Positions 7,000-13,996 of a stretch of DNA of 39,416 nucleotides are shown piece by piece. Source of the DNA: Croceicoccus sp. (lineage in GTDB: Bacteria; Pseudomonadota; Alphaproteobacteria; Sphingomonadales; Sphingomonadaceae); the NCBI GenBank assembly GCA_029936705.1, contig JAPYSD010000002.1:1-39416 (forward strand), read 5' to 3'. The notes beneath the pieces were generated by a model that was not told the origin of the DNA, ran no database searches, and was given only the letters and a program-made list of their open reading frames with translations. Position 1 is the stretch's first letter. Each line of letters starts with the position of its first letter. The translations under genes and the position numbers were made by a program.

Positions 7000-7650
7000 T
7001 CAGCGTTCCCTCCGATCCTCGTCAGCCTTTTCGAAATAAGCCATCTGGTCGGCGTGGGCTTTTCGAAAGGCGGGCCGAGCAGTCATGCGTTCAATATAGC
7101 CCTCGCTTGCAGGGCGATCGCCGTGCTTGCGGACAAGATCGACGCGGAGCACGTCGGCCATGATGAGATCGGCAAGGGTGAAGCCGTCGCCCACCAGCCA
7201 TTCACGCGTCCCCAGAACTTCTTCCATCTGCGCCAGCCGGTTGTCGAGCCAGCTGGTGATCGCGGGTACGTTTTCCTTCGACCATTGCAGCACGACCCAA
7301 GGCATCGTGACCATCTCGAGCGTATTCAGCCCGGCGAAGATCCACTGGATCACCTCAGCCCGGGCTTTCTCGTGCGGCGGGATCAGCGCGTCGCTCTTGC
7401 CGCCGAGATGGATCAGGCCCGCCCCGCTCTCGAACAGGCTGATGGCGCCGTCCTCCAGCATCGGCACCTGACCGAAGGGCTGACGGTCGAGGTGGTTGGT
7501 CTCGCGACCGTCGAAGGGCACACTGGCGATGCGGTAGGGAATGCCCGCCTCCTCGCACGCCCAGCGCAGACGGATGTCGCGCACAAAACCGCGAGGGCCT
7601 TCGGGCACCCAGTCGTAGGTCCAGATGGTGACGGGATCGGCGGGCATCAT
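7000..7650 (-). CDS. Glutathione S-transferase family protein
   Basis: The protein from ATG 7650 (ribosome binding site GAGGAAAACG; an alternative ATG lies at 7647) has 216 residues, the usual GST length. The N-terminal thioredoxin-like domain (about 8-85) shows GFVRDIRLRWACEEAGIPYRI, the cis-Pro signature QVPMLED and the glutathione-binding LFESGAGLIHL. The C-terminal helical domain shows WLVGDGFTLADLIMADVLR, a typical GST N-capping box. It probably conjugates or reduces electrophiles with glutathione in the cytoplasm. It is the last gene of a three-gene minus-strand run VOC-GFA-GST with 28-bp gaps; all three families handle glutathione or aldehyde adducts, so a small detoxification operon is likely. 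Confidence 0.92.
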   Translation of the reverse strand: MMPADPVTIWTYDWVPEGPRGFVRDIRLRWACEEAGIPYRIASVPFDGRETNHLDRQPFGQVPMLEDGAISLFESGAGLIHLGGKSDALIPPHEKARAEVIQWIFAGLNTLEMVTMPWVVLQWSKENVPAITSWLDNRLAQMEEVLGTREWLVGDGFTLADLIMADVLRVDLVRKHGDRPASEGYIERMTARPAFRKAHADQMAYFEKADEDRRER

Positions 7651-7678
7651 CGTTTTCCTCGCAAGATTCGGGGCAGGC

Positions 7679-8023
7679 TCACCATTGGTTGCGGCCATCG
7701 AGCTCGACGACCTTGACCGCGCTCCTGTCGAAATCGACATCCATCCGGACGTTGTAGCTGATCTTCTCGGTCTCCGGATTTGACCAGTCGGGCGATCGTC
7801 CGTGGGTAACCATGCCGCAAGTTCGGCAACTGAAATGCGCACCCTCGGTTGGCGCGTATTTAATAAGGCCGTCAGGCTCGGCCGTCAGCGTGAATTCGGC
7901 TGGGTCGCAATACGCCCACAGCGCTCCCACCCGATCACAATAGGTACAGTTGCAGCGGGTGATCTCGGTCGGGGTCGGCGCTTCGAACGCGACCGCGCCG
8001 CAGTGGCAACTTCCTTTCAGCAT
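7679..8023 (-). CDS. GFA family protein (glutathione-dependent formaldehyde-activating/CENP-V type)
   Basis: A 114-residue zinc protein starting at ATG 8023 (GGAG upstream). It shows the GFA cysteine pattern: GSCHCGAVAFE, CNCTYCDRVGALWAY and FSCRTCGMVTHGR. These bind two zinc ions in family members such as Gfa, which was described as promoting formaldehyde-glutathione adduct formation, a role still disputed. The family's exact substrate is usually unknown. It lies 28 bp from the GST gene and 28 bp from the VOC gene on the same strand, which supports co-transcription. The frame extends upstream to 8185 but that part overlaps the VOC gene. Confidence 0.9.
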   Translation of the reverse strand: MLKGSCHCGAVAFEAPTPTEITRCNCTYCDRVGALWAYCDPAEFTLTAEPDGLIKYAPTEGAHFSCRTCGMVTHGRSPDWSNPETEKISYNVRMDVDFDRSAVKVVELDGRNQW

Positions 8024-8051
8024 GGCATATCTCCGTTCGTTGCGGCCGGTC

Positions 8052-8399
8052 CTATTGCCCTCCCAGCAGGTTGAGCGTGTTGCCGTCGGGATCTGTAAGG
8101 GTAGCGATGCGCAAGGTGGTGAAACCGGGGACGGCCTGCGGTTCGCCGACTGCGATGCCGGCGGCGCAGAGCCGCTTGATCTCACCCTCCAGGTCCGGAA
8201 GGCGCAGCGAGACGGTATCGACAGCGCCCTCCTTCGGGTTGTCGAGCACCTGTAACAATACGCTGTCGGTTAGGTCCCATTCGCAGCAGCTTGGCATGGG
8301 GCTGCGGTCGGGGCCGCGGCCCAGCACCTTGCTCCACCAATCGCAGCCGGCGGCATGGTCCTTGACCCCGAGCGAGACGAAAACGTTGGCGACGTCCAC
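8052..8399 (-). CDS. VOC (glyoxalase/bleomycin resistance) family protein
   Basis: A protein of about 115 residues with the VOC fold: VANVFVSLGVKDHAAGCDWWSKVLGRGPD at the N-terminus, a central GAVDTVSLRLPDLEGEIKRLCAAGI and the C-terminal TLTDPDGNTLNLLG typical of glyoxalase-like domains. The members include metal-dependent isomerases, dioxygenases and antibiotic-binding proteins; the substrate here is unknown. I chose GTG at 8399 with GGAAG upstream. The open frame reaches a TTG at 8438, but those codons are antisense to a histidine-kinase remnant. Because foreign sequence begins at about 8400, the native promoter and possibly the original first codons were lost in a rearrangement. First gene of the VOC-GFA-GST run. 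Confidence 0.8.
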   Translation of the reverse strand: MDVANVFVSLGVKDHAAGCDWWSKVLGRGPDRSPMPSCCEWDLTDSVLLQVLDNPKEGAVDTVSLRLPDLEGEIKRLCAAGIAVGEPQAVPGFTTLRIATLTDPDGNTLNLLGGQ

Positions 8400-8400
8400 G

Positions 8401-8847
8401 TCAGGCTTCTTCCGAGAAGATCGTTTCGAAACCACCAAAGATCATGCGCTTGCCATCGAAGGGCATGTCCATTTCCTGCCAGCGCTCATCGGACGCCTCT
8501 CGATCGACGGTCCACCAGTGACCCTTACACGAGGGCAGACACAGCTGATCGCCATGGTGCTGCATGAGCTGACGACCAATGCCGTCAAGTACGGCGCATT
8601 TTCGGTTCCGAGTGGGCGACTGGACGTCACTTGGGCCGTTAATGACGGGGAATGGCTTAGTTTCGTGTGGGCTGAGAGCGGAGTCCAGATCGATGGTCCG
8701 CCAGACACCAGAGGCTTTGGCACCGGCATGATCGAGAAAAGCTTCAGCCATTCACTGAACGGTGAGTCTTCACTGGAGTTCGGTTCGGATGGCCTGGTCT
8801 GCCGCTTTGCTATCCCGCTCCACACGAAAAGCGGGAAGGCTAATTGA
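8401..8847 (+). pseudogene. HWE-type histidine kinase, C-terminal ATPase fragment
   Basis: The frame ends at TGA 8845-8847 and encodes the ATP-binding half of an HWE/HisKA_2 sensor kinase: LSIDGPPVTLTRGQTQLIAM, the N-box LHELTTNAVKYGAFSVPSGRL, then GFGTGMIEKSFSHSLNGESS and LVCRFAIPL (G-box region). Everything upstream (sensor, dimerisation helix with the phospho-accepting His) is missing, and the sequence turns into antisense of the VOC gene near 8400. There is no in-frame start with a ribosome binding site before the N-box. The stop overlaps the next ATG by one base (TGATG), the usual arrangement of a kinase and its response regulator. It cannot phosphorylate a partner as it stands. Confidence 0.8.
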
Positions 8848-9206
8848 TGCCGCTTTCGAGAAAACGTTTGCTGATCGTTGAAGACGAGTACCTGGTGGCA
8901 ATGGATCTTGCCTACGCAGTCGAGGAGTTAGGCGCAGAAGTTTCCGAAATCGCCGGATCTCTCGAGAAAGCGATGATGGCTGCAGATAGGGACATCGACG
9001 GCGCTTTGATCGACGTTCAGCTTGGGGAAGAAAAATCGTTTCCCGTAATCGAAAAGCTGGCTGCTGCCCAAATACCGTTCATTCTCATGACAGGTTATCA
9101 TGTAAGCATTCTGCCGGAGAACATGCATCACTATCCACGTATCATGAAGCCCTTCTCGGATCGCGAGCTCAAAAGGGTAACAAAGGAAGTGCTTCTCGAA
9201 GTTTGA
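8847..9206 (+). CDS. Single-domain response regulator (CheY-like receiver)
   Basis: A 119-residue receiver domain with no output domain. Hallmarks are LLIVEDEYLVAMDLA (acidic pocket), GALIDVQLGEE (phospho-acceptor Asp in DVQLG), FILMTGYH (switch Thr) and RIMKPFSDREL (conserved Lys-Pro). Such stand-alone receivers beside HWE kinases often act in alphaproteobacterial general stress signalling or as phosphate sinks. The ATG at 8847 overlaps the stop of the broken kinase gene, so it was co-transcribed with it. With the kinase lost and its promoter probably gone, expression and function are doubtful unless another kinase uses it. Confidence 0.88.
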   Translation: MPLSRKRLLIVEDEYLVAMDLAYAVEELGAEVSEIAGSLEKAMMAADRDIDGALIDVQLGEEKSFPVIEKLAAAQIPFILMTGYHVSILPENMHHYPRIMKPFSDRELKRVTKEVLLEV

Positions 9207-9619
9207 AATCTTCAAGCAGCACTATGCGACGGCTACCATAGGACATGGCCGCCATCGGTCGTATCTCTAGGGACCGAGTTAAGCCGATCATGTGGCGTAA
9301 CAGTTCAATTCTGTCTTTGTAGTGAGCCTAGGCGCGAAGGCATCGTGGTCGGTCCTGTTAAAGTCAAGGGGACCCAGCAGCGGTGGAACACCGGCGCTGG
9401 ATTCAGGACAAGCAAATTGAATATGTTATACTTTTAGCGAACAGGACTACTTTGATTGAACGGAGAAAATCGCTGATTGATCGAATAGTTAGAAGTTCTT
9501 GAAGTCCACGAAGGTCGTCTTGGGAAGCAGCTCTCCGTAAAGCGATTACAACTCCCTTCGAAGCCTTAGATCACTCACATTTTTGACAGAATGATTGCAG
9601 ACTATTCGTCTAGCTGATG
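9207..9619. other. 413-bp stretch without a recognisable gene
   Basis: It lies between the converging receiver gene and the cation-efflux gene. It is lower in GC than its surroundings. An extended -10-like element (TGT followed by TATACT at 9427-9432) faces right, but no open frame of note follows it. I see no strong terminator hairpin, repeat or RNA gene. Confidence 0.35.
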
Positions 9620-10546
9620 TCATCCGACATTCTCGTTGCGAAGGGTTTCCGGTGGCGAGAACGAAAGTCGTGCAAGCCGCCAAGCCGGATCTTCGCCCAT
9701 CAGCGTTGTTATGTCCGGTGCTGGATCGGGCGGGTGCACGCCTTCGACGGTGCCGATTAGATAGCGGCCAGACTCTCGCAGCCGCACTTCTCCTTCAGGC
9801 CACAGTTCCTTTAATCTCTGCTTCAGCCGCTCCGCTTCAGGCGAGATTTCCGATCCCTTCAGGTCGCGGGGCGCGCCGTCCAGCAGTTCCGCAGATGCCT
9901 TCCCCATGTTCGATAGCCCGTCACGCAGAATGGAAAAGGCGATAAACAACGCGGCGGCGCTGTCGGCCCACCAATATCCGAAATAGATGCCTAAGATCCC
10001 GACGATCCCCGCTATCCCCGTCTGCCAGTCGGCCTTTTGCATCAGAGCATCGGTATGCAGCACCTTGTCATAAAGGCCTTCGGCCACGGGCAGCTTCATG
10101 CGGCCGATGATCATCGGAACGATGATGGAATAGATCAATGCCGCAATCATCAGCCATCCCAGCCAAATGGAGTGTCCCGCAATCATTACCGGGGCGACGG
10201 TGGGATGTTCCCTCTTCAGAAGAGTCGTGGCGCTTTCGTAGATAAGGAACCCGCCCACCGCAGTTAGCGCCACGGCGGCCACGAGAAACGCCAGGCTGTT
10301 GACCCTGACAAATCCAAACGGAAATTTCTCCGTCGGCGGTTTTGGTTCGAACCGTGCCGAGATCAGAAATGTAACCGCTGGAATGAGACTGAGCAGATCC
10401 TCGAATAAGGCAGAACGCATGGCCTGACTTCCCCCCATCGTCAGAAACATTGCGACAATGACGGTTCCGATCCAGAACAGCGTCCACCACTCAAGCTTTT
10501 TGGCGCGGCGGAACGGCTCTCGAATTTCCTCCGGCAGGCGGTTCAT
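9620..10546 (-). CDS. Cation diffusion facilitator (CDF) family transporter
   Basis: A 308-residue inner-membrane protein with about five to six hydrophobic segments: WWTLFWIGTVIVAMFLTM, SLIPAVTFLISA, VNSLAFLVAAVALTAVGGFLIY, IWLGWLMIAALIYSIIVPMII, IAGIVGILGIYFGYWW and SAAALFIAFSIL. The order, with TDALMQKADWQTG and WWADSAAALFIA carrying Asp residues in the places of CDF metal ligands, identifies the cation-efflux family. The C-terminal cytoplasmic domain (about 215-300) is the metal-sensing part. CDF proteins export zinc, cobalt, iron or manganese in exchange for protons; the metal is unknown here. Its start overlaps the stop of the lipoprotein gene by 4 bp, so the two form an operon. Confidence 0.85.
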   Translation of the reverse strand: MNRLPEEIREPFRRAKKLEWWTLFWIGTVIVAMFLTMGGSQAMRSALFEDLLSLIPAVTFLISARFEPKPPTEKFPFGFVRVNSLAFLVAAVALTAVGGFLIYESATTLLKREHPTVAPVMIAGHSIWLGWLMIAALIYSIIVPMIIGRMKLPVAEGLYDKVLHTDALMQKADWQTGIAGIVGILGIYFGYWWADSAAALFIAFSILRDGLSNMGKASAELLDGAPRDLKGSEISPEAERLKQRLKELWPEGEVRLRESGRYLIGTVEGVHPPDPAPDITTLMGEDPAWRLARLSFSPPETLRNENVG

Positions 10547-10977
10547 CGGATCTCCTCCTGCACCAGCATGATCCAGCCGTTCTCACCGTTCCGAAAAGCG
10601 AAGCGGGGCACGTTCTCGTCTGTGCCGACGATCTTGCGACGGCCAAGAGGGGGAGAAAGATGAACACGCCTCGACCAGGGTGATGACTTGGCAAATTCCC
10701 CGTAGACAAGATCGAGCCTGCCTTTTTCCAGTGCCGTTAGCAATTCCTCTGCGGAGCCGGCATAAACGCGAACGTCCGCCTCATTACGGCTAGCGACGCG
10801 CTGTAGGATGGCATCGGCGACTTGATAATCGTCACCTGCAACCATGCCCACCAGAATGGACCCACTCCGTTTTACACGTTCGGTGGTCCCTGCGGGATCT
10901 TGCGGCAGATCGTTGCACCCCGCCACCATTAGCAAAAGTGCGCCGAGCAGCATTCGTCCAGTTAGACCGGTTTGCAT
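10543..10977 (-). CDS. Small lipoprotein resembling part of a solute-binding protein
   Basis: A 144-residue lipoprotein with signal peptide MLLGALLLMVAGC, whose VAGC is a lipobox. The mature part reads SGSILVGMVAGDDYQVADAILQRVASRNEADVRVYAGSAEELLTALEKGRLDLVYGEF. That matches the first lobe of periplasmic solute-binding proteins (SBP_bac_3), including the LDLVYGEF ligand-site strand, but it is far shorter than the usual 230-270 residues. It overlaps the CDF gene by 4 bp, so a periplasmic metal-binding or sensing role beside the exporter is a reasonable inference. The Tn3 element is inserted 20 bp upstream of its start (target repeat at 10997), probably cutting off the original promoter. Confidence 0.75.
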   Translation of the reverse strand: MQTGLTGRMLLGALLLMVAGCNDLPQDPAGTTERVKRSGSILVGMVAGDDYQVADAILQRVASRNEADVRVYAGSAEELLTALEKGRLDLVYGEFAKSSPWSRRVHLSPPLGRRKIVGTDENVPRFAFRNGENGWIMLVQEEIR

Positions 10978-10996
10978 GAACTGGAAACGTCCGCCG

Positions 10997-11001
10997 AGCT
11001 A
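10997..11001. repeat. Target-site duplication AGCTA (left copy)
   Basis: The five bases immediately outside the left inverted repeat, AGCTA, are repeated exactly outside the right repeat at 21154-21158. A 5-bp duplication is the hallmark of Tn3-family transposition and shows that the whole 10.15-kb element moved in as one unit. Confidence 0.9.
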
Positions 11002-11041
11002 GGCGTCACCTCAAGGTTTGTGCGCCAGACAACGATTTGGC
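11002..11041 (+). repeat. Left terminal inverted repeat of the Tn3-family element
   Basis: The 40 bp starting GGCGTCACCTCAAGG and ending ACGATTTGGC are the exact reverse complement of 21114-21153. The similarity continues with a few mismatches for a further 12 bp or so and then into the tnpA end. Length and purine-start GG terminus are like other Tn3-family ends (usually about 38 bp). Confidence 0.93.
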
Positions 11042-11061
11042 AGACATAATGCGAACATCGG

Positions 11062-11121
11062 CTAATTAGCGAGCTTGAGGCGCGACATGGGATCGTTGAG
11101 CTGGCGGAATTCACCGCCAGG
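11062..11121 (-). pseudogene. 3' remnant of a second tnpA (Tn3 family), inverted
   Basis: On the minus strand, the frame ending at TAG 11064-11062 encodes PGGEFRQLNDPMSRLKLAN. The intact TnpA at the other end of the element finishes SPGEFRTLNDPMARLKLVA. The two are clearly homologous but differ in sequence and in stop codon, so this is not a simple duplication of the present tnpA. Only about 20 codons remain before the similarity ends in a cluster of palindromes. It shows that the left terminus is the right end of a related transposon, reversed. Confidence 0.85.
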
Positions 11122-11162
11122 CGGACGCTCCGCCTGCCCTCAAAGGCAGCCGCCGGGCAGGC
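11101..11162. repeat. Cluster of three palindromes at the left cargo boundary
   Basis: Three inverted repeats follow one another in 62 bp: CTGGCGG (11101-11107) with CCGCCAG (11114-11120); AGGCGGA (11119-11125) with TCCGCCT (11129-11135); and GCCTGCC (11132-11138) with GGCAGGC (11156-11162). They lie exactly where the tnpA remnant ends and cargo begins, between it and the Rap1a-like gene. They could act as a transcription barrier or terminator, or mark the recombination joint. Confidence 0.6.
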
Positions 11163-11181
11163 TACGCCGCGGGGTACGATG

Positions 11182-11508
11182 CTACTGACATGGCCAAGCC
11201 TTCGCTAACGAGCGTTCAGCTCCGGCCACCATATGAACACTCATAAAATAGCTATTCTGCTCCGCCCAGCGTAAATATGCCGCGCGCAGCGCCGATCGGT
11301 CATAGCGTGGAGCGCGGCATTCCGCTTTTCGCGCGACGATCATCATGTCGAGCACGCCTTGGAGGTAAGCGCCGCATCGCGGCTCATTCGCTTGACAGCT
11401 TACGAACAACGCCGAGCCCGTCGCCGACGCGGGTTCGGTTTGGCCGATCGCACTATCAGGCAGGGCGGCCAAAGCGGCGCATAACAATATCCATCGCCTT
11501 GGCCGCAT
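11182..11508 (-). CDS. Rap1a/Tai-family-like secreted protein
   Basis: A 108-residue protein with a signal peptide (MRPRRWILLCAALAALPDSAIGQ). The mature part has four cysteines in LFVSCQANEPRCGAYLQGVLD, AECRAPRY and AKAWPC, plus an AYLRWAEQN helix. This resembles the Rap1a/Tai immunity fold, whose founders are Serratia T6SS immunity proteins; many relatives simply are periplasmic proteins of unknown role. The ATG at 11508 has a TAGGAGA ribosome binding site. It is the third gene of the leftward cargo operon (after DUF1259 and PepSY), with a 75-bp gap. A link to chromate or oxidative stress is inferred only from position. Confidence 0.65.
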   Translation of the reverse strand: MRPRRWILLCAALAALPDSAIGQTEPASATGSALFVSCQANEPRCGAYLQGVLDMMIVARKAECRAPRYDRSALRAAYLRWAEQNSYFMSVHMVAGAERSLAKAWPCQ

Positions 11509-11583
11509 TTTCGTCTCCTATTCCGCAGTATCATTTCGGAAGGGGCGCACGGCCCTCGACGGCCGGCGCCCCGTGCTGATCCA

Positions 11584-11907
11584 TCATTCGCGGCCGAGCA
11601 CCTGGCCTTCGGGCGTGACGAACAGTTCGATCGTCTTTCCGTCGCTGTTCTTGCCCTTGATTTCATAGAGCGTGCTTCCGTCCGCCTTTCGGGTGACTTG
11701 CTCCGCTTTGCTTATTGACGCGAGTTGCGCGCGTGCCGCGTTCATCGCGGCCTCGGGCACCTGAGCAAGCGGGATGTCTCGTTCGCTGTGCTTGCCGATT
11801 ATCCGGTTTTCGTTCGCCTCGTGGTTTTGCGCGATCGCCACGCCCGCGATCGCCAGCGCGGCCGCGCCCACGCCTGCGACAACAGTGAGAGTTCGTTTGC
11901 TAGCCAT
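11584..11907 (-). CDS. PepSY domain-containing periplasmic protein
   Basis: From ATG 11907 (GGAA upstream) the product has 107 residues: a signal or anchor sequence MASKRTLTVVAGVGAAALAIAGVAIAQ, then a single PepSY domain, IPLAQVPEAAMNAARAQLASISKAEQVTRKADGSTLYEIKGKNSDGKTIELFVTPEGQVLG. PepSY domains are thought to inhibit or chaperone periplasmic partners, such as peptidases, and often appear in metal-stress operons. The frame is open to 11988, but the extra residues carry no signal and overlap the DUF1259 stop. It is the middle gene of the leftward cargo operon. Confidence 0.85.
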   Translation of the reverse strand: MASKRTLTVVAGVGAAALAIAGVAIAQNHEANENRIIGKHSERDIPLAQVPEAAMNAARAQLASISKAEQVTRKADGSTLYEIKGKNSDGKTIELFVTPEGQVLGRE

Positions 11908-11984
11908 GTTCCATTCCACTTCCTGCATAAGGGCCGTGGGGTCGGGCGGGCGGCGGTTACGGCCCAATGAGCCGTCGTCCGAGT

Positions 11985-12875
11985 TCAACTCCTCTGATTG
12001 TTCATCCTGTCGAGCGCCGCGCGCAGCCCACGGGCGAGCTTGGCTGCGTCGTCGTTGGCCCAGAAGTGCATGAAGAACAGCCGCGGCTCGTCGTTTAGCA
12101 TATGATTATGCAGCGCCGTGACCTCGATCCCGTTCGTCCGCAGCACGCGCAGGACCGGATCGACCTCGTTTGCGACAAGTACGAAATCGCCGGTGATGGC
12201 GGCTCGGCCGTCCCCGGTTGGCTGAAAGTTGATCGCGGTCGCCGTGCCCATCGTCGGCGGAGTCTCCATATCGCCGTCCATCAGCCGCTCGGCGCGCGGA
12301 AAGCTGTATTGGAGGATGCCACCGGCCGTCTTGCCCTCACCGCCCATCAACCGGTTGAGCGCGGCCACATCGAGGTCGAGCCGCGATGCGGCTGCGCTGG
12401 CCGAAGGCGATTGCGGCGCGGCGAGCGGGGTCCGACTGGCTGATAGCGCTTGCCGGAGCGCGGCCGCGAGCTTCACCGGGTCGCCGTGGCCGGCAATGTG
12501 CATGTACATGGTCGCAGGCGAAGAGCGGAGCAGGTGATTGTGGAGCGCGGTGATCGTAAAACCGCTTGCGAGCAGGCGGCTCAAAACGGGGTTCACCTCG
12601 TCGTGGGTCAGCACGAGATCGCCCATCACCATCGCCTCGTCGCCCATCGGCTGAAACGCCGCCCAAGAGCCGAGCGCGAGGGAGGGCTTGATCGTCACCC
12701 CATCCAGCGTAACGCTCAGGTCCGAACGCGGGAAGCTGTAGCGGTGAACGCCCCCCGGCTGTTCGGCCCCCGCTCGTCCTATCGCCCGGTCGACAGCCGA
12801 CCAGTCCGGCGCTGCCCATGCCGGGCTTGCCAGCAGGAGGCTGGCGAATCCCAAGGCGATGGTCTTTTTCAGCAT
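11985..12875 (-). CDS. DUF1259 (LppY/LpqO family) exported protein
   Basis: A 296-residue protein with a signal peptide (MLKKTIALGFASLLLASPAWA) and two copies of the DUF1259 repeat. Copy one (about 23-140) contains SLALGSWAAFQPMGDEAMVMGDLVLTHDEVNPVLSRLLASG and ALHNHLL with MYMHIAGHGDP. Copy two (about 165-290) contains TAINFQPTGDGRAAITGDFVLVANEVDPVLRVLRTNG and ALHNHML with FFMHFWANDD. The repeated ALHNH and MH positions could bind metal. The function of the family is unknown; it recurs beside heavy-metal and chromate genes. The ATG has AAGGATCA upstream. First gene of the leftward operon, divergent from chrB across 168 bp, so both may respond to the same regulator. Confidence 0.85.
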   Translation of the reverse strand: MLKKTIALGFASLLLASPAWAAPDWSAVDRAIGRAGAEQPGGVHRYSFPRSDLSVTLDGVTIKPSLALGSWAAFQPMGDEAMVMGDLVLTHDEVNPVLSRLLASGFTITALHNHLLRSSPATMYMHIAGHGDPVKLAAALRQALSASRTPLAAPQSPSASAAASRLDLDVAALNRLMGGEGKTAGGILQYSFPRAERLMDGDMETPPTMGTATAINFQPTGDGRAAITGDFVLVANEVDPVLRVLRTNGIEVTALHNHMLNDEPRLFFMHFWANDDAAKLARGLRAALDRMNNQRS

Positions 12876-13019
12876 AATTGATCCTTCATCAGCGCACTCG
12901 ACACGGAAAGCCTCACGTCATGCGAGCGCGCCGCCGGCGAGCCGCGACATTGCGCTCCGGTTTCTTTCTTCGGGATAAGCAGTCCTATGCTCATGAGGCT
13001 TGTGATGCAACCCTTACAC

Positions 13020-13041
13020 TTGTAGGCTAGTGACGATACAA
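13020..13041. promoter_or_regulatory. Candidate chr operator in the divergent promoter region
   Basis: An inverted repeat, TTGTA (13020-13024) and TACAA (13037-13041), separated by 12 bp, ends two bases before the chrB ATG at 13044. ChrB proteins are known to regulate chromate operons from the promoter in front of chrB, so this is a plausible binding site. The arms are short and no clear -35/-10 pair was resolved, so this is tentative. Confidence 0.35.
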
Positions 13042-13043
13042 CT

Positions 13044-13994
13044 ATGACAAACACACAAGCTTCCCCTTGGTTGCTCCTGATCCCGCAGCTTCCGGCTAAG
13101 CCTGCCTATTTGCGGGTGAAGGTCTGGCGGCGTTTGCAGGCGATCGGGGCCGCGCCGCTCAAGAACGCCGTCCATGCGCTCCCCAATCGCGAGGACACGC
13201 GCGCGCTGTTCGAAGAACTGCATCGCGAGATCACCGAAAATGGCGGCGAGGCGCTGATCCTCGAAGCGCGCCTTGTCGGCGGCATGGGCGATGCGGAGCT
13301 GCGCGGAGTGTTCGACGCTGCGCGTGACGCCGACTATGAGGAGTTGGCACGCGAGGCGCGCGCGCTGTGTGAGGGCGAGTATGTCGCGGCGGCGGATGTG
13401 GGCCGCCTGCGCAAACGCCTGAACGAGGTCGCCGCGATCGACTTTTTCGGTGCGCATGGTCGGCAGGCGGCACAGGCCGCCATCACCGAGGCGGACCGCC
13501 GCTCTCACCAACATCCCGATGTGAGCGGCCCCGGTGCGCCCGAGCTGACCCCGGCGGAGCTAAAGCGCCGCGTTTGGGTGACGCGCCGCCATGTCCATGT
13601 CGATCGCATCGCGTCCGCCTGGCTCATTCGCCGCTTCATCGACCCCGAGGCGAGCTTCAAGTTCGTCGAGGGCAAAGGATATGTGCCGGAGCCTGACGAA
13701 CTGAGGTTCGACATGGCGGACGCTGAGTTCACCCACGAAGGCGACCGCTGCTCCTTCGAGACCTTGGTGTTCCTCACCGGTCTCGAGACCGACCCCGCGC
13801 TGCGGGCGCTCGGCGAAATTGTTCACGACCTTGATATTGCCGATGCTCGGTTCGAGCGCCCGGAAACTCCGGGAGTGAGCGCGCTTATCGCCGGCATCTG
13901 TGCCGGCACCGACGACGACGAGGAGCGGATCGCGCGCGGATCGACCGCGCTCGACGGATTCTATGCTCACTTCACCCGGCGAAAAGAGGACTAA
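13044..13994 (+). CDS. chrB: ChrB, chromate-responsive regulator
   Basis: A 316-residue protein that matches ChrB end to end. The N-terminal domain reads WLLLIPQLPAKPAYLRVKVWRRLQAIGAAPLKNAVHALP. The C-terminal domain reads RRVWVTRRHVHVDRIASAWLIRRFIDPEASFKFV followed by AEFTHEGDRCSFETLVFLTGL and EIVHDLDI. In Ochrobactrum and Cupriavidus ChrB is needed for chromate-dependent induction of chrA, and the two domains are found separately elsewhere. It is the first gene of the plus-strand cargo operon; chrA starts 2 bp after its stop. No signal peptide, so cytoplasmic. Confidence 0.93.
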   Translation: MTNTQASPWLLLIPQLPAKPAYLRVKVWRRLQAIGAAPLKNAVHALPNREDTRALFEELHREITENGGEALILEARLVGGMGDAELRGVFDAARDADYEELAREARALCEGEYVAAADVGRLRKRLNEVAAIDFFGAHGRQAAQAAITEADRRSHQHPDVSGPGAPELTPAELKRRVWVTRRHVHVDRIASAWLIRRFIDPEASFKFVEGKGYVPEPDELRFDMADAEFTHEGDRCSFETLVFLTGLETDPALRALGEIVHDLDIADARFERPETPGVSALIAGICAGTDDDEERIARGSTALDGFYAHFTRRKED

Positions 13995-13996
13995 AG

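Noticed and set aside
8071..8847. Complete 258-residue kinase starting at 8071
   Set aside because: The first 110 codons are antisense to the VOC gene; kinase similarity starts only after about 8400.
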